A stretch of DNA of 38,151 nt from Candidatus Zixiibacteriota bacterium (GCA_024641335.1 JAHEDG010000027.1:1-38151); one strand, 5' to 3'; counted from the first letter of the stretch, positions 25,597-34,184 are shown. A program made the numbers and translations. The notes: generated by a model not told the origin, from the sequence alone.

Positions 25597-26118
25597 ATGC
25601 GTGACTCGATGAAACCGAAAAAATTGCATCCCGCGGCCGAGCTGGCGGCCTACAAGACGGGATTACTGAAATCGAAAACAGAGCAGAGCGACGATGATAA
25701 ATATCTTCGTCTGGCCGCGGAGTTCGATAATTTCAAAAGGAGAACAGCCAGGCAATATTCCGAGATGGTCAGGAACGCCAACGAGGATTTGATACTGGAG
25801 ATTTTGGGAGTAGTAGATGATTTTGAGCGGGCGCTGGATTCGGTATTGTCGAATGGCGAAGAAAAGCAGGCCGAAGAATACCAGAGCATGATAGCCGGAA
25901 TGAAGCTGATTTACGGGAAGATGATGGCGGCATTGAGGACCAGGGGTGTCGAGCTAATGGACGCTCTGAATAAGCCGTTCGATCCTCATTTTCATGAGGC
26001 CGTCATGCAAACGCCATCGGAAGATAAAGACGCGGGTACGGTAATAGGTGTTGTCGCGCCGGGATATCTTCTGGGCGGCAAGGTAATCCGGCATGCCAAA
26101 GTAGTAGTGGCCGCGTAG
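25597..26118 (+). CDS. grpE: Nucleotide exchange factor GrpE
   Basis: This 173-residue co-chaperone releases ADP from DnaK. It has a charged N-terminal helix, then the family core LRLAAEFDNFKRRTARQY, and the C-terminal beta domain with FDPHFHEAVMQ and VIGVVAPGYLLGGKVIRHAKVVV. ATG 25597 is used. An ATG four codons later is also possible, since the AAGG ribosome binding site (25592-25595) fits that one better. Confidence 0.95.
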   Translation: MRDSMKPKKLHPAAELAAYKTGLLKSKTEQSDDDKYLRLAAEFDNFKRRTARQYSEMVRNANEDLILEILGVVDDFERALDSVLSNGEEKQAEEYQSMIAGMKLIYGKMMAALRTRGVELMDALNKPFDPHFHEAVMQTPSEDKDAGTVIGVVAPGYLLGGKVIRHAKVVVAA

Positions 26119-26180
26119 GGCAGATATTAATTGAAATGAATATACATTTAATTCTCCAACTACCAAGAAAGGTGTAACTC

Positions 26181-27083
26181 ATGGCCACGATTATTGCTGT
26201 AATGAATCAAAAGGGAGGGGTAGGTAAGACCACGACCAGTGTGAACCTGGGCTCGGCTTTGGCGGAAAAGTCATTCAAGACCTTACTGGTCGATTTGGAT
26301 CCCCAAGGGAGCCTGTCGAACTGGTTGACCGGCGATCATACCAACGGCGATTCCGGTTTGGGAGAATTTCTTTTCGGTGAGGCGGATTTCACGGATGTTC
26401 TCCGGGAATCCAATCCTTTGGGAGTGGATTATATTATAGCCGGCAACAATCTTCAGCGTCTGGCCCCCAACGGCCGTATCGATACATATACGTTGAAGAT
26501 CCGTCTGAACAGCATCAGGGATAACTATGATTTTATAATAATCGATTGTCCGTCGGCTTCGGATATTCTGATCAGCAACGCTCTTATGGCAGCGGACTCT
26601 ATATTGATTCCGATACAGACCGAGGCTATGCCATTACAGAGCGGCATCAGATTTCTGGACTGGCTGGAGAATTTCATGACCCGCAATCAGAGTTCGGTAA
26701 ATATTTTAGGAATTCTGCCCTGTATGTTCGATTCTCGCACCAGGCTTTCGGGTGTTATTCTCGACGCCATGCGTGACAGCGAAAATCTGGGGCCGCTGGT
26801 TTTCAAAACTGTGGTCAGGAAGAATGTCAGGCTGGCCGAGATGCCCGGATCGGGCAAGTCGATTTTCAAATCGGCATCAACCAGTTTCGGGGCAAACGAT
26901 TACGCCGATCTGGCCGATGAGGTATTGGAGAGAACCGGAGTAAGCGTGGAAAGTTCGATAGCGAGAATGGCCGCGGAGAGTTCCGAAAGTGAATACGAGA
27001 GTGACGATACCGGGGAACTTATCGGTTTGGAGCAGGGTTTTGAATCTCAAATAGACAAGGTTTCGGATATCGGGGAGAAATAG
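26181..27083 (+). CDS. ParA/Soj-family ATPase with acidic C-terminal tail
   Basis: This 300-residue deviant-Walker ATPase has KGGVGKTT at about residues 11-18, DLDPQGSLSNWL and IIDCPSASDILISNAL. Members position chromosomes, plasmids or protein cargo on the nucleoid. No parB is in the window, so cargo positioning is as likely as chromosome segregation. The last ~45 residues after the ATPase fold are acidic and Ser/Glu-rich. GAAAGGTG precedes ATG 26181. The selenoprotein gene begins one base after the stop, implying co-translation. Confidence 0.9.
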   Translation: MATIIAVMNQKGGVGKTTTSVNLGSALAEKSFKTLLVDLDPQGSLSNWLTGDHTNGDSGLGEFLFGEADFTDVLRESNPLGVDYIIAGNNLQRLAPNGRIDTYTLKIRLNSIRDNYDFIIIDCPSASDILISNALMAADSILIPIQTEAMPLQSGIRFLDWLENFMTRNQSSVNILGILPCMFDSRTRLSGVILDAMRDSENLGPLVFKTVVRKNVRLAEMPGSGKSIFKSASTSFGANDYADLADEVLERTGVSVESSIARMAAESSESEYESDDTGELIGLEQGFESQIDKVSDIGEK

Positions 27084-27084
27084 G

Positions 27085-27312
27085 ATGAAGATTTCTATCG
27101 AATACTGCGTTGTTTGACATTACGATCCTCAAGCCGTCGGTCTGGCGGAGGCGATAGAAGGCAGATACGGAATCAAGCCGGATTTAGTGAAATCGGGTGG
27201 AGGGGCGTTCGAGGTAAGCGCGAACGGCGATAAGATATTCTCCAAGCGCGAAACCGGCAGATTTCCCGATAACAGTGAGATATTCATGGCGATAGATAAG
27301 ATCGGGGTGTGA
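27085..27312 (+). CDS. SelW/Rdx-family selenoprotein (in-frame UGA = selenocysteine)
   Basis: Read through one TGA at 27115-27117, this frame encodes 75 residues of the Rdx (SelW/SelT/SelH) thioredoxin-like family. It opens MKISIEYCVVU, with redox motif C8-V-V-U11, followed by HYDPQAVGLAEAI and then GGGAFEVSANGDKIFSKRETGRFPDN, all family-typical. The UGA sits exactly where the second redox residue belongs. A hairpin with GGUCU in its loop follows 21 bases on. The role is probably thiol/selenol redox in the cytosol. The start is one base after parA. Ordinary gene callers would miss or split it. A pseudogene is unlikely because the downstream frame is intact. Confidence 0.9.
27127..27151 (+). 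promoter_or_regulatory. Bacterial SECIS-like hairpin
   Basis: CCTC (27127-27130) pairs with GAGG (27148-27151). After a small internal loop, GCC (27133-27135) pairs with GGC (27144-27146). The apical loop GTCGGTCT contains GGTCT at 27139-27143. The GGTC begins 21 bases after the TGA. Stem position and guanines in the loop match the bacterial SECIS plan recognised by SelB. Confidence 0.7.
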
Positions 27313-27366
27313 GACCTCGAAGGTTTTACGTTTCCGATCTTTGTGTTTTAGAGGAAGAGGTTTTCT

Positions 27367-27414
27367 GGCCGGATTAATATCCGGCCGGCGGCCACTTTCG
27401 TTTTATTAATCCGG
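27367..27414 (+). terminator. Hairpin with alternative pairing after the selenoprotein gene
   Basis: GGCCGGAT (27367-27374) and ATCCGGCC (27379-27386) form a perfect eight-base stem with a four-base loop. The overlapping arm CCGGATTAAT (27369-27378) is also perfectly complementary to ATTAATCCGG (27405-27414). The two folds exclude each other. The T-rich stretch after the first hairpin starts nine bases downstream, so it is a weak terminator or part of a switch. A run of nine T lies at 27446-27454. The rest of the gap 27313-27579 holds only the -10 box and short ORF listed separately. Confidence 0.4.
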
Positions 27415-27513
27415 TGTTTCCAGGCGATAAAGCGGGATATTGGCCTTTTTTTTTCGAGATTGACGGTCGATAGTTATCATTCCTTGAAATTCGATTCGAT
27501 TTTGGTTATTATT

Positions 27514-27519
27514 TATAAT
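27514..27519 (+). promoter_or_regulatory. -10 box upstream of the SRPBCC gene
   Basis: Perfect TATAAT at 27514-27519 in a very A/T-rich stretch. The best-placed -35 hexamer (TCGATT, 27491-27496, 17-base spacer) is poor. Confidence 0.4.
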
Positions 27520-27525
27520 ATGAAT

Positions 27526-27579
27526 ATGCCGGCAATCAAGGCCGGGTTATTTAGCTTTAGCCGGGATTTTGGAGGTTAA
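27526..27579 (+). other. Possible 17-codon leader ORF before the SRPBCC gene
   Basis: An ATG at 27526 lies six bases past the TATAAT box. It opens a frame of 17 codons (MPAIKAGLFSFSRDFGG) whose TAA (27577-27579) directly abuts the GTG start at 27580. Codons 2-7 form a small hairpin (CCGGC 27529-27533 with GCCGG 27541-27545). This could be a coupling leader peptide, but so short an open frame can arise by chance. Confidence 0.2.
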
Positions 27580-28380
27580 GTGTTTACTTTGGTCAGATAC
27601 GCGATAAGCGTTTTAATCTGGGTGGGGATAGCGGCCCTTCTTCTGGTTTTGGGTAAAGTAGTTTATTTGATTTTCTGGACTCTGGTCGGATTGCTGTTGC
27701 TGGTAATCTGGCTCGGCCATATGACTTATCATGTCGCCTGTTGGTTTAATCCGGATTTCAAGCCGATTAAAATTATACTCGCGTTTGCCGTAGTTTTGAT
27801 CGCGGGCCTGGCGTATTTCAAATATTTCGCGGCTCCTGTCTGGAACACCTGGGGTTCCACCAAAGAGGAAATCGAGGAACATTATAAGGCCGATGATTAT
27901 TGTCCCGACGCGGAACTGAGGACAGTGCGGACCATTGAGATAAATGTACCCAGGGATTATATTTTCGGCTGGGTTCGGCAGTTGCCCGAAGTTGATACTT
28001 ATGGTTTCGATTTTTTTGATTTCAGGGGGAAGAAGAGGTTTGAGCGGCTGGTCGAGGATCTTCCTGATTTGGAGGAAGGGGATAAGTTTTTACTGGGCAG
28101 GATTGTCGAGATCAAGAAGGGGAGGAGCATCACATTCGATATAGGTCTGGATCCGAAATTCCCTCGGCTGGGTGTAAACTGCATTTACGGGGGATATTAT
28201 TTTAGAGATATCGGGGGTGACAGAACCCGGATCAATATGGTAATGCGCGCGGATTATGACGGATTCTGGGGTTGGTTTTATTCGCAGGTGGTAATAGAAT
28301 TCGGCGATTTTTTCATCGCCTCAAAGCAGCTTTCCAAGCTCAAAAAAAGCGCGGAGAATAGTTTTAACAAAAAGGAATAG
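27580..28380 (+). CDS. Membrane-anchored SRPBCC-like protein
   Basis: This 266-residue protein begins with three hydrophobic segments (about residues 8-27, 29-48 and 63-82). A soluble region from about 105 to the end follows. The stretch NTWGSTKEEIEEHYKADDYCPDAELRTVRTIEINVPRDYIFGWVRQL and the later GRSITFDIGL strands resemble the START/polyketide-cyclase (SRPBCC) lipid-binding fold. The ligand is unknown. The start is GTG 27580 with GGAGG at 27570-27574. A small membrane protein and dnaK follow in the same direction. Confidence 0.65.
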   Translation: MFTLVRYAISVLIWVGIAALLLVLGKVVYLIFWTLVGLLLLVIWLGHMTYHVACWFNPDFKPIKIILAFAVVLIAGLAYFKYFAAPVWNTWGSTKEEIEEHYKADDYCPDAELRTVRTIEINVPRDYIFGWVRQLPEVDTYGFDFFDFRGKKRFERLVEDLPDLEEGDKFLLGRIVEIKKGRSITFDIGLDPKFPRLGVNCIYGGYYFRDIGGDRTRINMVMRADYDGFWGWFYSQVVIEFGDFFIASKQLSKLKKSAENSFNKKE

Positions 28381-28431
28381 CAGGCATTCCCCCGGGCGAT
28401 CGGCCCCGGAATCAACGACTGGAGATTATAA

Positions 28432-28890
28432 ATGGCCAAATCATTCGAGGTAAATGAAAAAGCGTTCTGGTGGACATCCGCGGCGGTAACGATATGCTGG
28501 ATATTGATAGACAAAGTTTTCGAGATGTTCAATCGGATGCTGAACAGGGACGCGTTCGAATCGATGAGAGGCTATTTCGCCCAATCGCAGCCGGATTATT
28601 TTCCGCTTATCTACCTGGTGGTGATGTTTTTGGCGACCGCCGTGGTGATCAGGCTGTATATCATGCTTATTCCCGAGCTGCCTGCCAGTTGGATCACCCG
28701 CGGGATTCTGGCGGGGCTGGTTCTATTTGCCGCGGTCGATCTACCCAACATTATACAGGCTGGTTATACCACCATGCTTCCCGGAGCCGCGGCTCGTGGT
28801 ATGGCGATCATGGGATTGTTGAGCAATCTGGTTAATGGTTGTATGATGACTTATATTTATAAGAGGATCAGCGGATCTTTGAGCAAGTGA
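28432..28890 (+). CDS. Small membrane protein of unknown function
   Basis: I do not recognise this 152-residue protein. It has four predicted membrane helices (about residues 11-29, 56-78, 88-108 and 118-140) and a short cytosolic C-terminus ending KRISGSLSK. The [32 protein letters not shown] region has polar residues inside the membrane span. GGAGA (28421-28425) precedes ATG 28432. It lies between the SRPBCC-like protein and dnaK, separated from dnaK by 61 bases. Confidence 0.75.
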   Translation: MAKSFEVNEKAFWWTSAAVTICWILIDKVFEMFNRMLNRDAFESMRGYFAQSQPDYFPLIYLVVMFLATAVVIRLYIMLIPELPASWITRGILAGLVLFAAVDLPNIIQAGYTTMLPGAAARGMAIMGLLSNLVNGCMMTYIYKRISGSLSK

Positions 28891-28951
28891 TTATGAACGG
28901 GCCGTGAACGCGGCGAAAACGAATAGATATTTTAGGGAGGATTCAGATAAA

Positions 28952-30880
28952 ATGGGAAAAGTGATTGGAATCGATCTGGGAACCACCAATTCCTGCGTGG
29001 CTGTAATGGAGGGAGGCGATCCGGTAGTTATTCCAAATCCTGAAGGAGGCCGGACAACACCGTCGATCGTGGCTTTCTCGAAGGACGGTCAGAGACTGGT
29101 GGGGCAGGTAGCCAAACGTCAGGCCATAACCAATCCTGAGAACACGATATTCTCTATCAAGAGGTTCATGGGCAGACGTCATTCCGAAGTATCATCGGAG
29201 GAGAAGATAGTGCCGTATAAGATCGTAGGCGCTCCCACAGACGATTGCCGGGTCAGGGCCGAGGATAAAGAATACGCTCCTCCGGAGATATCCGCGATGA
29301 TCCTGCAATATCTTAAGAAGACCGCGGAGGATTATCTGGGATCTGAGGTCAGGCAGGCGGTAATAACAGTGCCGGCCTATTTCAATGATTCTCAACGTCA
29401 GGCGACCAAAGACGCCGGCCGGATTGCCGGTTTGGAAGTTTTGCGTATTATCAACGAGCCGACGGCGGCGGCGTTAGCTTATGGTTTGGATAAGAAGAAG
29501 GATCAGAAAATAGCGGTCTTCGATCTGGGCGGCGGTACGTTCGATATATCCATACTGGAACTCGGCGAAGGAGTATTCGAGGTTCGTTCCACTAATGGTG
29601 ACACACATCTGGGCGGGGATGATTTCGATCAGAAGATAATCGACTGGATGGCCGATGAGTTTAAGAAATCGCAGGGTATAGATCTTCGCCAGGATCGGAT
29701 GGCTCTTCAAAGGCTCAAAGAAGCGGCGGAAAAAGCCAAATGCGAGCTTTCCACGACTATGCAGACATCGTTGAATCTGCCGTTTATAACCGCCGATCAG
29801 AGCGGCCCGAAGCATCTCGATCTGACCCTCTCCCGCGCCAAGCTGGAGCAATTGGTTGACGATCTTATCGAGAGAACGGTTAATCCGTGCAAACGGGCGT
29901 TGGCCGACGCCAAACTAAACCCCTCTGATATAGACGAGGTCATACTTGTCGGGGGGATGACCCGGATGCCGAAAGTGCAGGAGGTAGTGAAGAGCCTATT
30001 CGGCCGCGATCCTCACAAAGGAGTGAACCCGGACGAGGTAGTGGCGGTCGGAGCGGCTATTCAGGGGGGTGTATTAGCGGGCGACGTGAAGGATGTTCTG
30101 TTGCTCGATGTTACGCCATTGTCTCTGGGCATCGAGACCCTGGGAGGAGTATTCACCAAGCTGATCGAGCGTAACACGACCATTCCGACGAAGAAATCAC
30201 AGATATTTTCCACTGCCTCGGACAATCAGACGGCCGTATCGATACATGTGCTGCAGGGAGAGCGGGAGATGGCGTCGCATAACCGCACTTTAGGACGGTT
30301 TGATCTGGTGGGTATTCCGCCCGCTCCGAGGGGGATTCCGCAGATCGAGGTATCATTTGATATAGACGCCAACGGGATATTTAATGTAGCGGCCAAGGAT
30401 ATGGGCACCGGCCAGGTGCAATCGATCAAGATCGAGTCATCATCGGGGCTATCCGAGAGCGAAGTGGAAAAAATGGTCAAGGACGCCGAGTCTCACGCGG
30501 CTGACGATAAGACAGCCCGGGAACTTATAGACGCCCGGAACAAACTCGATTCGGCTCTTTACCAGGTGGAAAAGAGCATGAAGGATTTCGGCGATAAGCT
30601 CACCGAAGATGATAAAAATAAGATTAAAGAGGCTATGGAGAAAGCCTCGAAAATGAAGGACTCATCCGATGCCGCGGAGATAAATAAAGCGGTGGAGGAG
30701 CTCTTTTCAGCGTCGCACAAGATGGCCGAGGAGATGTATAAGCAGCAATCGGCTCAACAGCCCGGCGCCGGCGCGGAAGCGGGCCAGGCCGAATCTCCGA
30801 CGGGGGAAAGCCAAGGGGATGACGGCGCGGTCGACGCTGATTTCGAAGTGGTCGATGAAGACGAGAAGAACAAGAAATAA
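28952..30880 (+). CDS. dnaK: Chaperone DnaK (Hsp70)
   Basis: This 642-residue ATP-driven chaperone has [18 protein letters not shown] at the N-terminus, the [14 protein letters not shown] phosphate loop, the [12 protein letters not shown] adenosine motif, and the substrate domain from about residue 390 ([26 protein letters not shown]). The tail ends in an acidic EEVD-like [18 protein letters not shown] 28952 is chosen because AGGGAGG lies at 28934-28940 and the family opening begins there; an upstream in-frame start would add 16 unrelated residues. It is followed by a strong terminator. Confidence 0.97.
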   Translation: MGKVIGIDLGTTNSCVAVMEGGDPVVIPNPEGGRTTPSIVAFSKDGQRLVGQVAKRQAITNPENTIFSIKRFMGRRHSEVSSEEKIVPYKIVGAPTDDCRVRAEDKEYAPPEISAMILQYLKKTAEDYLGSEVRQAVITVPAYFNDSQRQATKDAGRIAGLEVLRIINEPTAAALAYGLDKKKDQKIAVFDLGGGTFDISILELGEGVFEVRSTNGDTHLGGDDFDQKIIDWMADEFKKSQGIDLRQDRMALQRLKEAAEKAKCELSTTMQTSLNLPFITADQSGPKHLDLTLSRAKLEQLVDDLIERTVNPCKRALADAKLNPSDIDEVILVGGMTRMPKVQEVVKSLFGRDPHKGVNPDEVVAVGAAIQGGVLAGDVKDVLLLDVTPLSLGIETLGGVFTKLIERNTTIPTKKSQIFSTASDNQTAVSIHVLQGEREMASHNRTLGRFDLVGIPPAPRGIPQIEVSFDIDANGIFNVAAKDMGTGQVQSIKIESSSGLSESEVEKMVKDAESHAADDKTARELIDARNKLDSALYQVEKSMKDFGDKLTEDDKNKIKEAMEKASKMKDSSDAAEINKAVEELFSASHKMAEEMYKQQSAQQPGAGAEAGQAESPTGESQGDDGAVDADFEVVDEDEKNKK

Positions 30881-30903
30881 TAGTATTTCAAACTAAAAAA
30901 AAT

Positions 30904-30939
30904 AAACCCCGGTTCGCTTTCGCTGTCCGGGGTTTTTTT
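30904..30939. terminator. Bidirectional terminator between dnaK and the dockerin-like gene
   Basis: AAACCCCGG (30904-30912) pairs perfectly with CCGGGGTTT (30927-30935), followed by a T run on the plus strand. An A-rich tract on the left gives a T run on the minus strand, so it can end both convergent transcripts. Confidence 0.9.
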
Positions 30940-30955
30940 CTTTCAATTTTCATTA

Positions 30956-32641
30956 TCAATCTATGGGAGGGCAGTCGGGGCAGGGCTGCAAAGCCGAGCC
31001 GCCTTTGAGATAGGATACGCCATAGGTGATATCCAGGCCGTTGTATGAGCAGCTTCCGTTAACGTCGCCGGAAACAAACCAGGTATTCCCGGTCGGGCAT
31101 TCGCATTCGAACGCGGGAGGCGTTCCACCCTTGAAGTAAGCTACTCCGAAAGTAATATCCAACCCGTTGTAGGTATCGCTGCCGTTGACATCACCGACGA
31201 CATAATCGCAGCCCGGAGGAACGGATGGGCCAATGGTACCGTCGGGATTGATATTTTGCAGGTATATATCCCCGCTGGAATCGCCGCGTTTATCTCCCCA
31301 GACCGCGATTACTCTGACCGCTTCGGTTCCGTTGGCCGTAAAATGGATCTTTTCGCTCATAGTCGAGCAGATGGTAATAGGAGAAGGATCCCAGACCGGC
31401 GAACCGGCGCCGTCGATTTTAATGGCCTTAATGATACTATTGACTCCTCCGGTGGGAGTTTCTTCATAGACCACGATAGCGCCGTCTCCGTCTTTGAATC
31501 CGGTAGCGAAGTTGCGATCCTGATCACTCAGCGGGACAAGGGTGACGCCGTCGGTACCCCATTGAAGCGCTCCGGCGGAATTCAGTTTCTGGGCGCAGAT
31601 TCCGAATTGTGACTGATTGGTATTGGTGATTTTGTAAGTGACGATTATGTCGTTGCTTTCATATATACGCGCGAGTGAAGGGTTCATTTGGAGCTGCCCG
31701 GCGGCGGATGAGACGAGTACTCCGTTGGTTGTCCAGGCGGGTATGCCGCCGTTCGTGATATGCTGGGCGTAAACATGGTGAACGCTGTTCCTGGTATCGT
31801 ACCAGAAGGAGTACGATCCACCGGCTCCGTCGGATTTTAAATCCGGTTTCATATAAACGGCGATTCCTCCGGCAGTGGAAACAGGGACTCCGCCGCCGCC
31901 CCAGAGATCGGTTCCGATAGAATCGAATTTATGCTGATAAATATATTTGGGATTATAATAGTTCGGCCCGGAGGCGTCCAGGACCTGCAGAATAATCCCG
32001 TCATTCTCGGTCGGTACGATTCTAGGGACCGACAGTCCATAGGTCGAAGTAAGGGTAATAGTCGGCGGATCCCAGACATCCAGGCCGGAGGGAGTCAGTT
32101 TTCTTAAGTGAACCACCAAATCTTCCTGCCAGGCAATGACTATATTGCCGCTGGAGGTCACCGCGACTCGCGGATCGGGCTCGAAACCGTCATTGGCCGA
32201 GATAGTGATACCGTCGGGCCCCCAGACGAAATTTCCCGCCGGACTGATCCGATAGGCATAGATATCCCGGTCGCTGCCGTTGCGGGAATCGTTGAAGGTA
32301 AGGATAGCGTGATCGGCGCCGTCGACCGCCATATCGTAATCGGTGATCCAGGATTCCTGAATATGGTTGCTAATCAAGATTCCGTTAGCCAGCCATTGAA
32401 TCTGGCCGTCGCCATTAAGTCTTTGCAGGTAAACGTCGTAGTTGCCCGAAGCGTGATCATGCCAGCTGACGTAGCAGCCGCCGTCCGAGGTCATGCTTAT
32501 TTTTGGCAGGGTTTGTTCTCCCATGCGATCGCAGATGATTTTATTCAGCGCCGGATCGTCAGGCCATTGAGCCGAAACGGGGCCCGCGGCCATGATAATC
32601 AGCCAGGCAGGCAAACCTAACCATACTGTTTTTATTTTCAT
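30956..32641 (-). CDS. Secreted repeat protein with two C-terminal dockerin-like repeats
   Basis: This 561-residue exported protein has a signal peptide at about residues 1-24 (ending VSAQ). The body holds about seven copies of a ~60-residue repeat built on the pattern W.D.R.G..DIY...L...G...W...G..I, for example WHDHASGNYDVYLQRLNGDG. A beta-propeller fold is plausible. At the C-terminus are two calcium-loop dockerin-like repeats, GDVNGS..YNGLDIT.GV.Y.KGG, at residues 483-506 and 525-548, each next to paired cysteines. The role is unknown, probably at the cell surface or extracellular. AAGGA precedes the ATG. Confidence 0.85.
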   Translation of the reverse strand: MKIKTVWLGLPAWLIIMAAGPVSAQWPDDPALNKIICDRMGEQTLPKISMTSDGGCYVSWHDHASGNYDVYLQRLNGDGQIQWLANGILISNHIQESWITDYDMAVDGADHAILTFNDSRNGSDRDIYAYRISPAGNFVWGPDGITISANDGFEPDPRVAVTSSGNIVIAWQEDLVVHLRKLTPSGLDVWDPPTITLTSTYGLSVPRIVPTENDGIILQVLDASGPNYYNPKYIYQHKFDSIGTDLWGGGGVPVSTAGGIAVYMKPDLKSDGAGGSYSFWYDTRNSVHHVYAQHITNGGIPAWTTNGVLVSSAAGQLQMNPSLARIYESNDIIVTYKITNTNQSQFGICAQKLNSAGALQWGTDGVTLVPLSDQDRNFATGFKDGDGAIVVYEETPTGGVNSIIKAIKIDGAGSPVWDPSPITICSTMSEKIHFTANGTEAVRVIAVWGDKRGDSSGDIYLQNINPDGTIGPSVPPGCDYVVGDVNGSDTYNGLDITFGVAYFKGGTPPAFECECPTGNTWFVSGDVNGSCSYNGLDITYGVSYLKGGSALQPCPDCPPID

Positions 32642-32779
32642 GAATAATTCCTTTTCTCGCCGGAGGATTCATCCCGGCAGTAACGACGTTTTACTTCCCT
32701 CGAAAGATGGATAAAGAAGAATATAGAAGAAAGGAACGGATAGCGCGACAGGCATCGATCGATCCCGGAAGCGCTTTCC

Positions 32780-32830
32780 TTGACAGACAGTTCATACAAT
32801 TAATAATACTCGGAAATTTTCTTTTGTCAA
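32780..32830. promoter_or_regulatory. Symmetric divergent promoter with shared -10
   Basis: Plus strand: TTGACA (32780-32785), 17 bases, ATAATA (32803-32808). Minus strand: TTGACA (32825-32830 complement), 16 bases, TATTAT on the same six base pairs (32803-32808). The minus side would drive the dockerin-like gene with a leader of about 155 bases. The plus side points to dnaJ 200 bases away. Apart from this, the 369-base gap 32642-33010 holds only the dnaJ promoter. Confidence 0.6.
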
Positions 32831-32938
32831 AACAAATCAGCGGTTATGAGTAAGAGTTATCTTTGGGCATTTCGAGTCATTTGGGCGAGGCTTCAAGGTA
32901 TGGCCGGGCCTGGCGATACCCATAATGGCCGGGGCATG

Positions 32939-32967
32939 TTGACTTGAGGGAACCATACTCATATATT
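32939..32967 (+). promoter_or_regulatory. Promoter for dnaJ
   Basis: TTGACT (32939-32944) and TATATT (32962-32967) are spaced by 17 bases. The predicted leader is about 37 bases. No CIRCE operator overlaps it. Confidence 0.6.
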
Positions 32968-33010
32968 AACGGTTCGCGGAGAAGTCGGATCATCAAAATA
33001 GAAAGCGAAA

Positions 33011-34165
33011 ATGGCTAAAAGAGACTACTACGAAATACTGGGAATCGGTCGGGACGCCGACGAAGATTCGATCAAGAAGGCTTATCGCAGGATGGCGGTA
33101 AAGTACCATCCGGATAAGAATCCGGGAAATAAAGCGGCCGAGGAGTCATTTAAGGAAGCTACCGAGGCTTATGAGATTTTAAAGGATTCTCAGAAACGTC
33201 AGATATACGATACCTACGGTCATGACGGTTTACGGGGCGGAGGCGCGGGTGGCTTCAACGGATTTGCCGGGTTTGATCTTTCCGACGCTCTGAGGGCGTT
33301 TATGAGGGATTTCGGCGGTTTTGGGTTCGATGATATTTTTGATTTCGGCTCCTCGAGATCCCGCCGGTCCGGTCCTCCGAAAGGTCAGGATTTGCAGGTT
33401 AAGTTGGGATTGACTCTCGAGGAGATCGCTTCGGGGGTGGAAAAGACTATCAAGATAAAACGCCTGGAAGCCTGCGGGAATTGTTCCGGCAGCGGAGCCG
33501 CTCCGGGATCGTCGAAAAGCACCTGCCCGACCTGCGGCGGACAGGGGCAGGTACGCAGAGTTTCGAAAACATTATTCGGGCAGTTTGTCAACGTTCAGCC
33601 TTGTCCCAACTGCGGCGGGGCGGGAAGTGTTATAGATCACAAGTGCAGGGAATGCGGGGGAAGCGGGGTCACCAAAGGAGAATCGACGATCAAGGTCAAG
33701 ATTCCTGAAGGAGTGGCGGCCGGCAATTATCTGACGGTGAGGGGGAGCGGCAATTTCGGTCACAACGGCGGGACGCCCGGGGATGTGATAGTCATAATCG
33801 ACGAAGTAGATCATGAGCATTTCACCCGCAGGGGGGACGATATAATTTGCGAGGTTCCTCTTTCTTTCTCCCAGGCGGTTCTGGGAGCGGAAATCGAGAT
33901 TCCAACCCTTGATAAAAAGACATCGCTCAAAGTTCCTTCGGGCACTCAATCCGGCAAAGTATTCATGTTGAAAAACAAAGGAATACCTCATTTGAACAGC
34001 TATGGTCGGGGGAATCAGCTGGTCAGGGTAGTTGTCTGGACTCCCACTAAACTCTCTCAGGAGGAGAAAGAGCTTTTCAGGAAGCTGTCTTCATTTGACG
34101 GCGAAAAACCTCCAGGCGCTAATAAATCGTTTTTCGAAAAACTCCGGCAGACGCTGGGAGTTTAA
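33011..34165 (+). CDS. dnaJ: Chaperone DnaJ (Hsp40, type I)
   Basis: This 384-residue co-chaperone stimulates DnaK ATPase. The J domain has HPD at residues 33-35. A Gly/Phe-rich linker (about 76-112) follows. Four CxxCxGxG-type zinc motifs begin at C155, C172, C198 and C212. Then come the C-terminal substrate domains. All key elements are intact. The gene is followed closely by rsmE and a HIT gene and is separated from dnaK by the convergent dockerin-like gene. Confidence 0.97.
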   Translation: MAKRDYYEILGIGRDADEDSIKKAYRRMAVKYHPDKNPGNKAAEESFKEATEAYEILKDSQKRQIYDTYGHDGLRGGGAGGFNGFAGFDLSDALRAFMRDFGGFGFDDIFDFGSSRSRRSGPPKGQDLQVKLGLTLEEIASGVEKTIKIKRLEACGNCSGSGAAPGSSKSTCPTCGGQGQVRRVSKTLFGQFVNVQPCPNCGGAGSVIDHKCRECGGSGVTKGESTIKVKIPEGVAAGNYLTVRGSGNFGHNGGTPGDVIVIIDEVDHEHFTRRGDDIICEVPLSFSQAVLGAEIEIPTLDKKTSLKVPSGTQSGKVFMLKNKGIPHLNSYGRGNQLVRVVVWTPTKLSQEEKELFRKLSSFDGEKPPGANKSFFEKLRQTLGV

Positions 34166-34184
34166 GAGAGGTGCCGATATCGAG

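Noticed and set aside
32707-32853. Open frame of 48 codons starting ATG 32707 upstream of dnaJ
   Set aside because: No ribosome binding site, no recognisable protein features, and it runs through the divergent promoter, so it is probably chance.
32845-32946. Short open frame (33 codons) between the divergent promoter and dnaJ
   Set aside because: It ends inside the dnaJ -35 box and has no ribosome binding site or recognisable motif.
32945-32961. TGAG-N9-CTCA inverted repeat in the dnaJ promoter, resembling a CIRCE spacing
   Set aside because: Arms are only four bases and do not match the CIRCE half-site. Such short repeats are common by chance.
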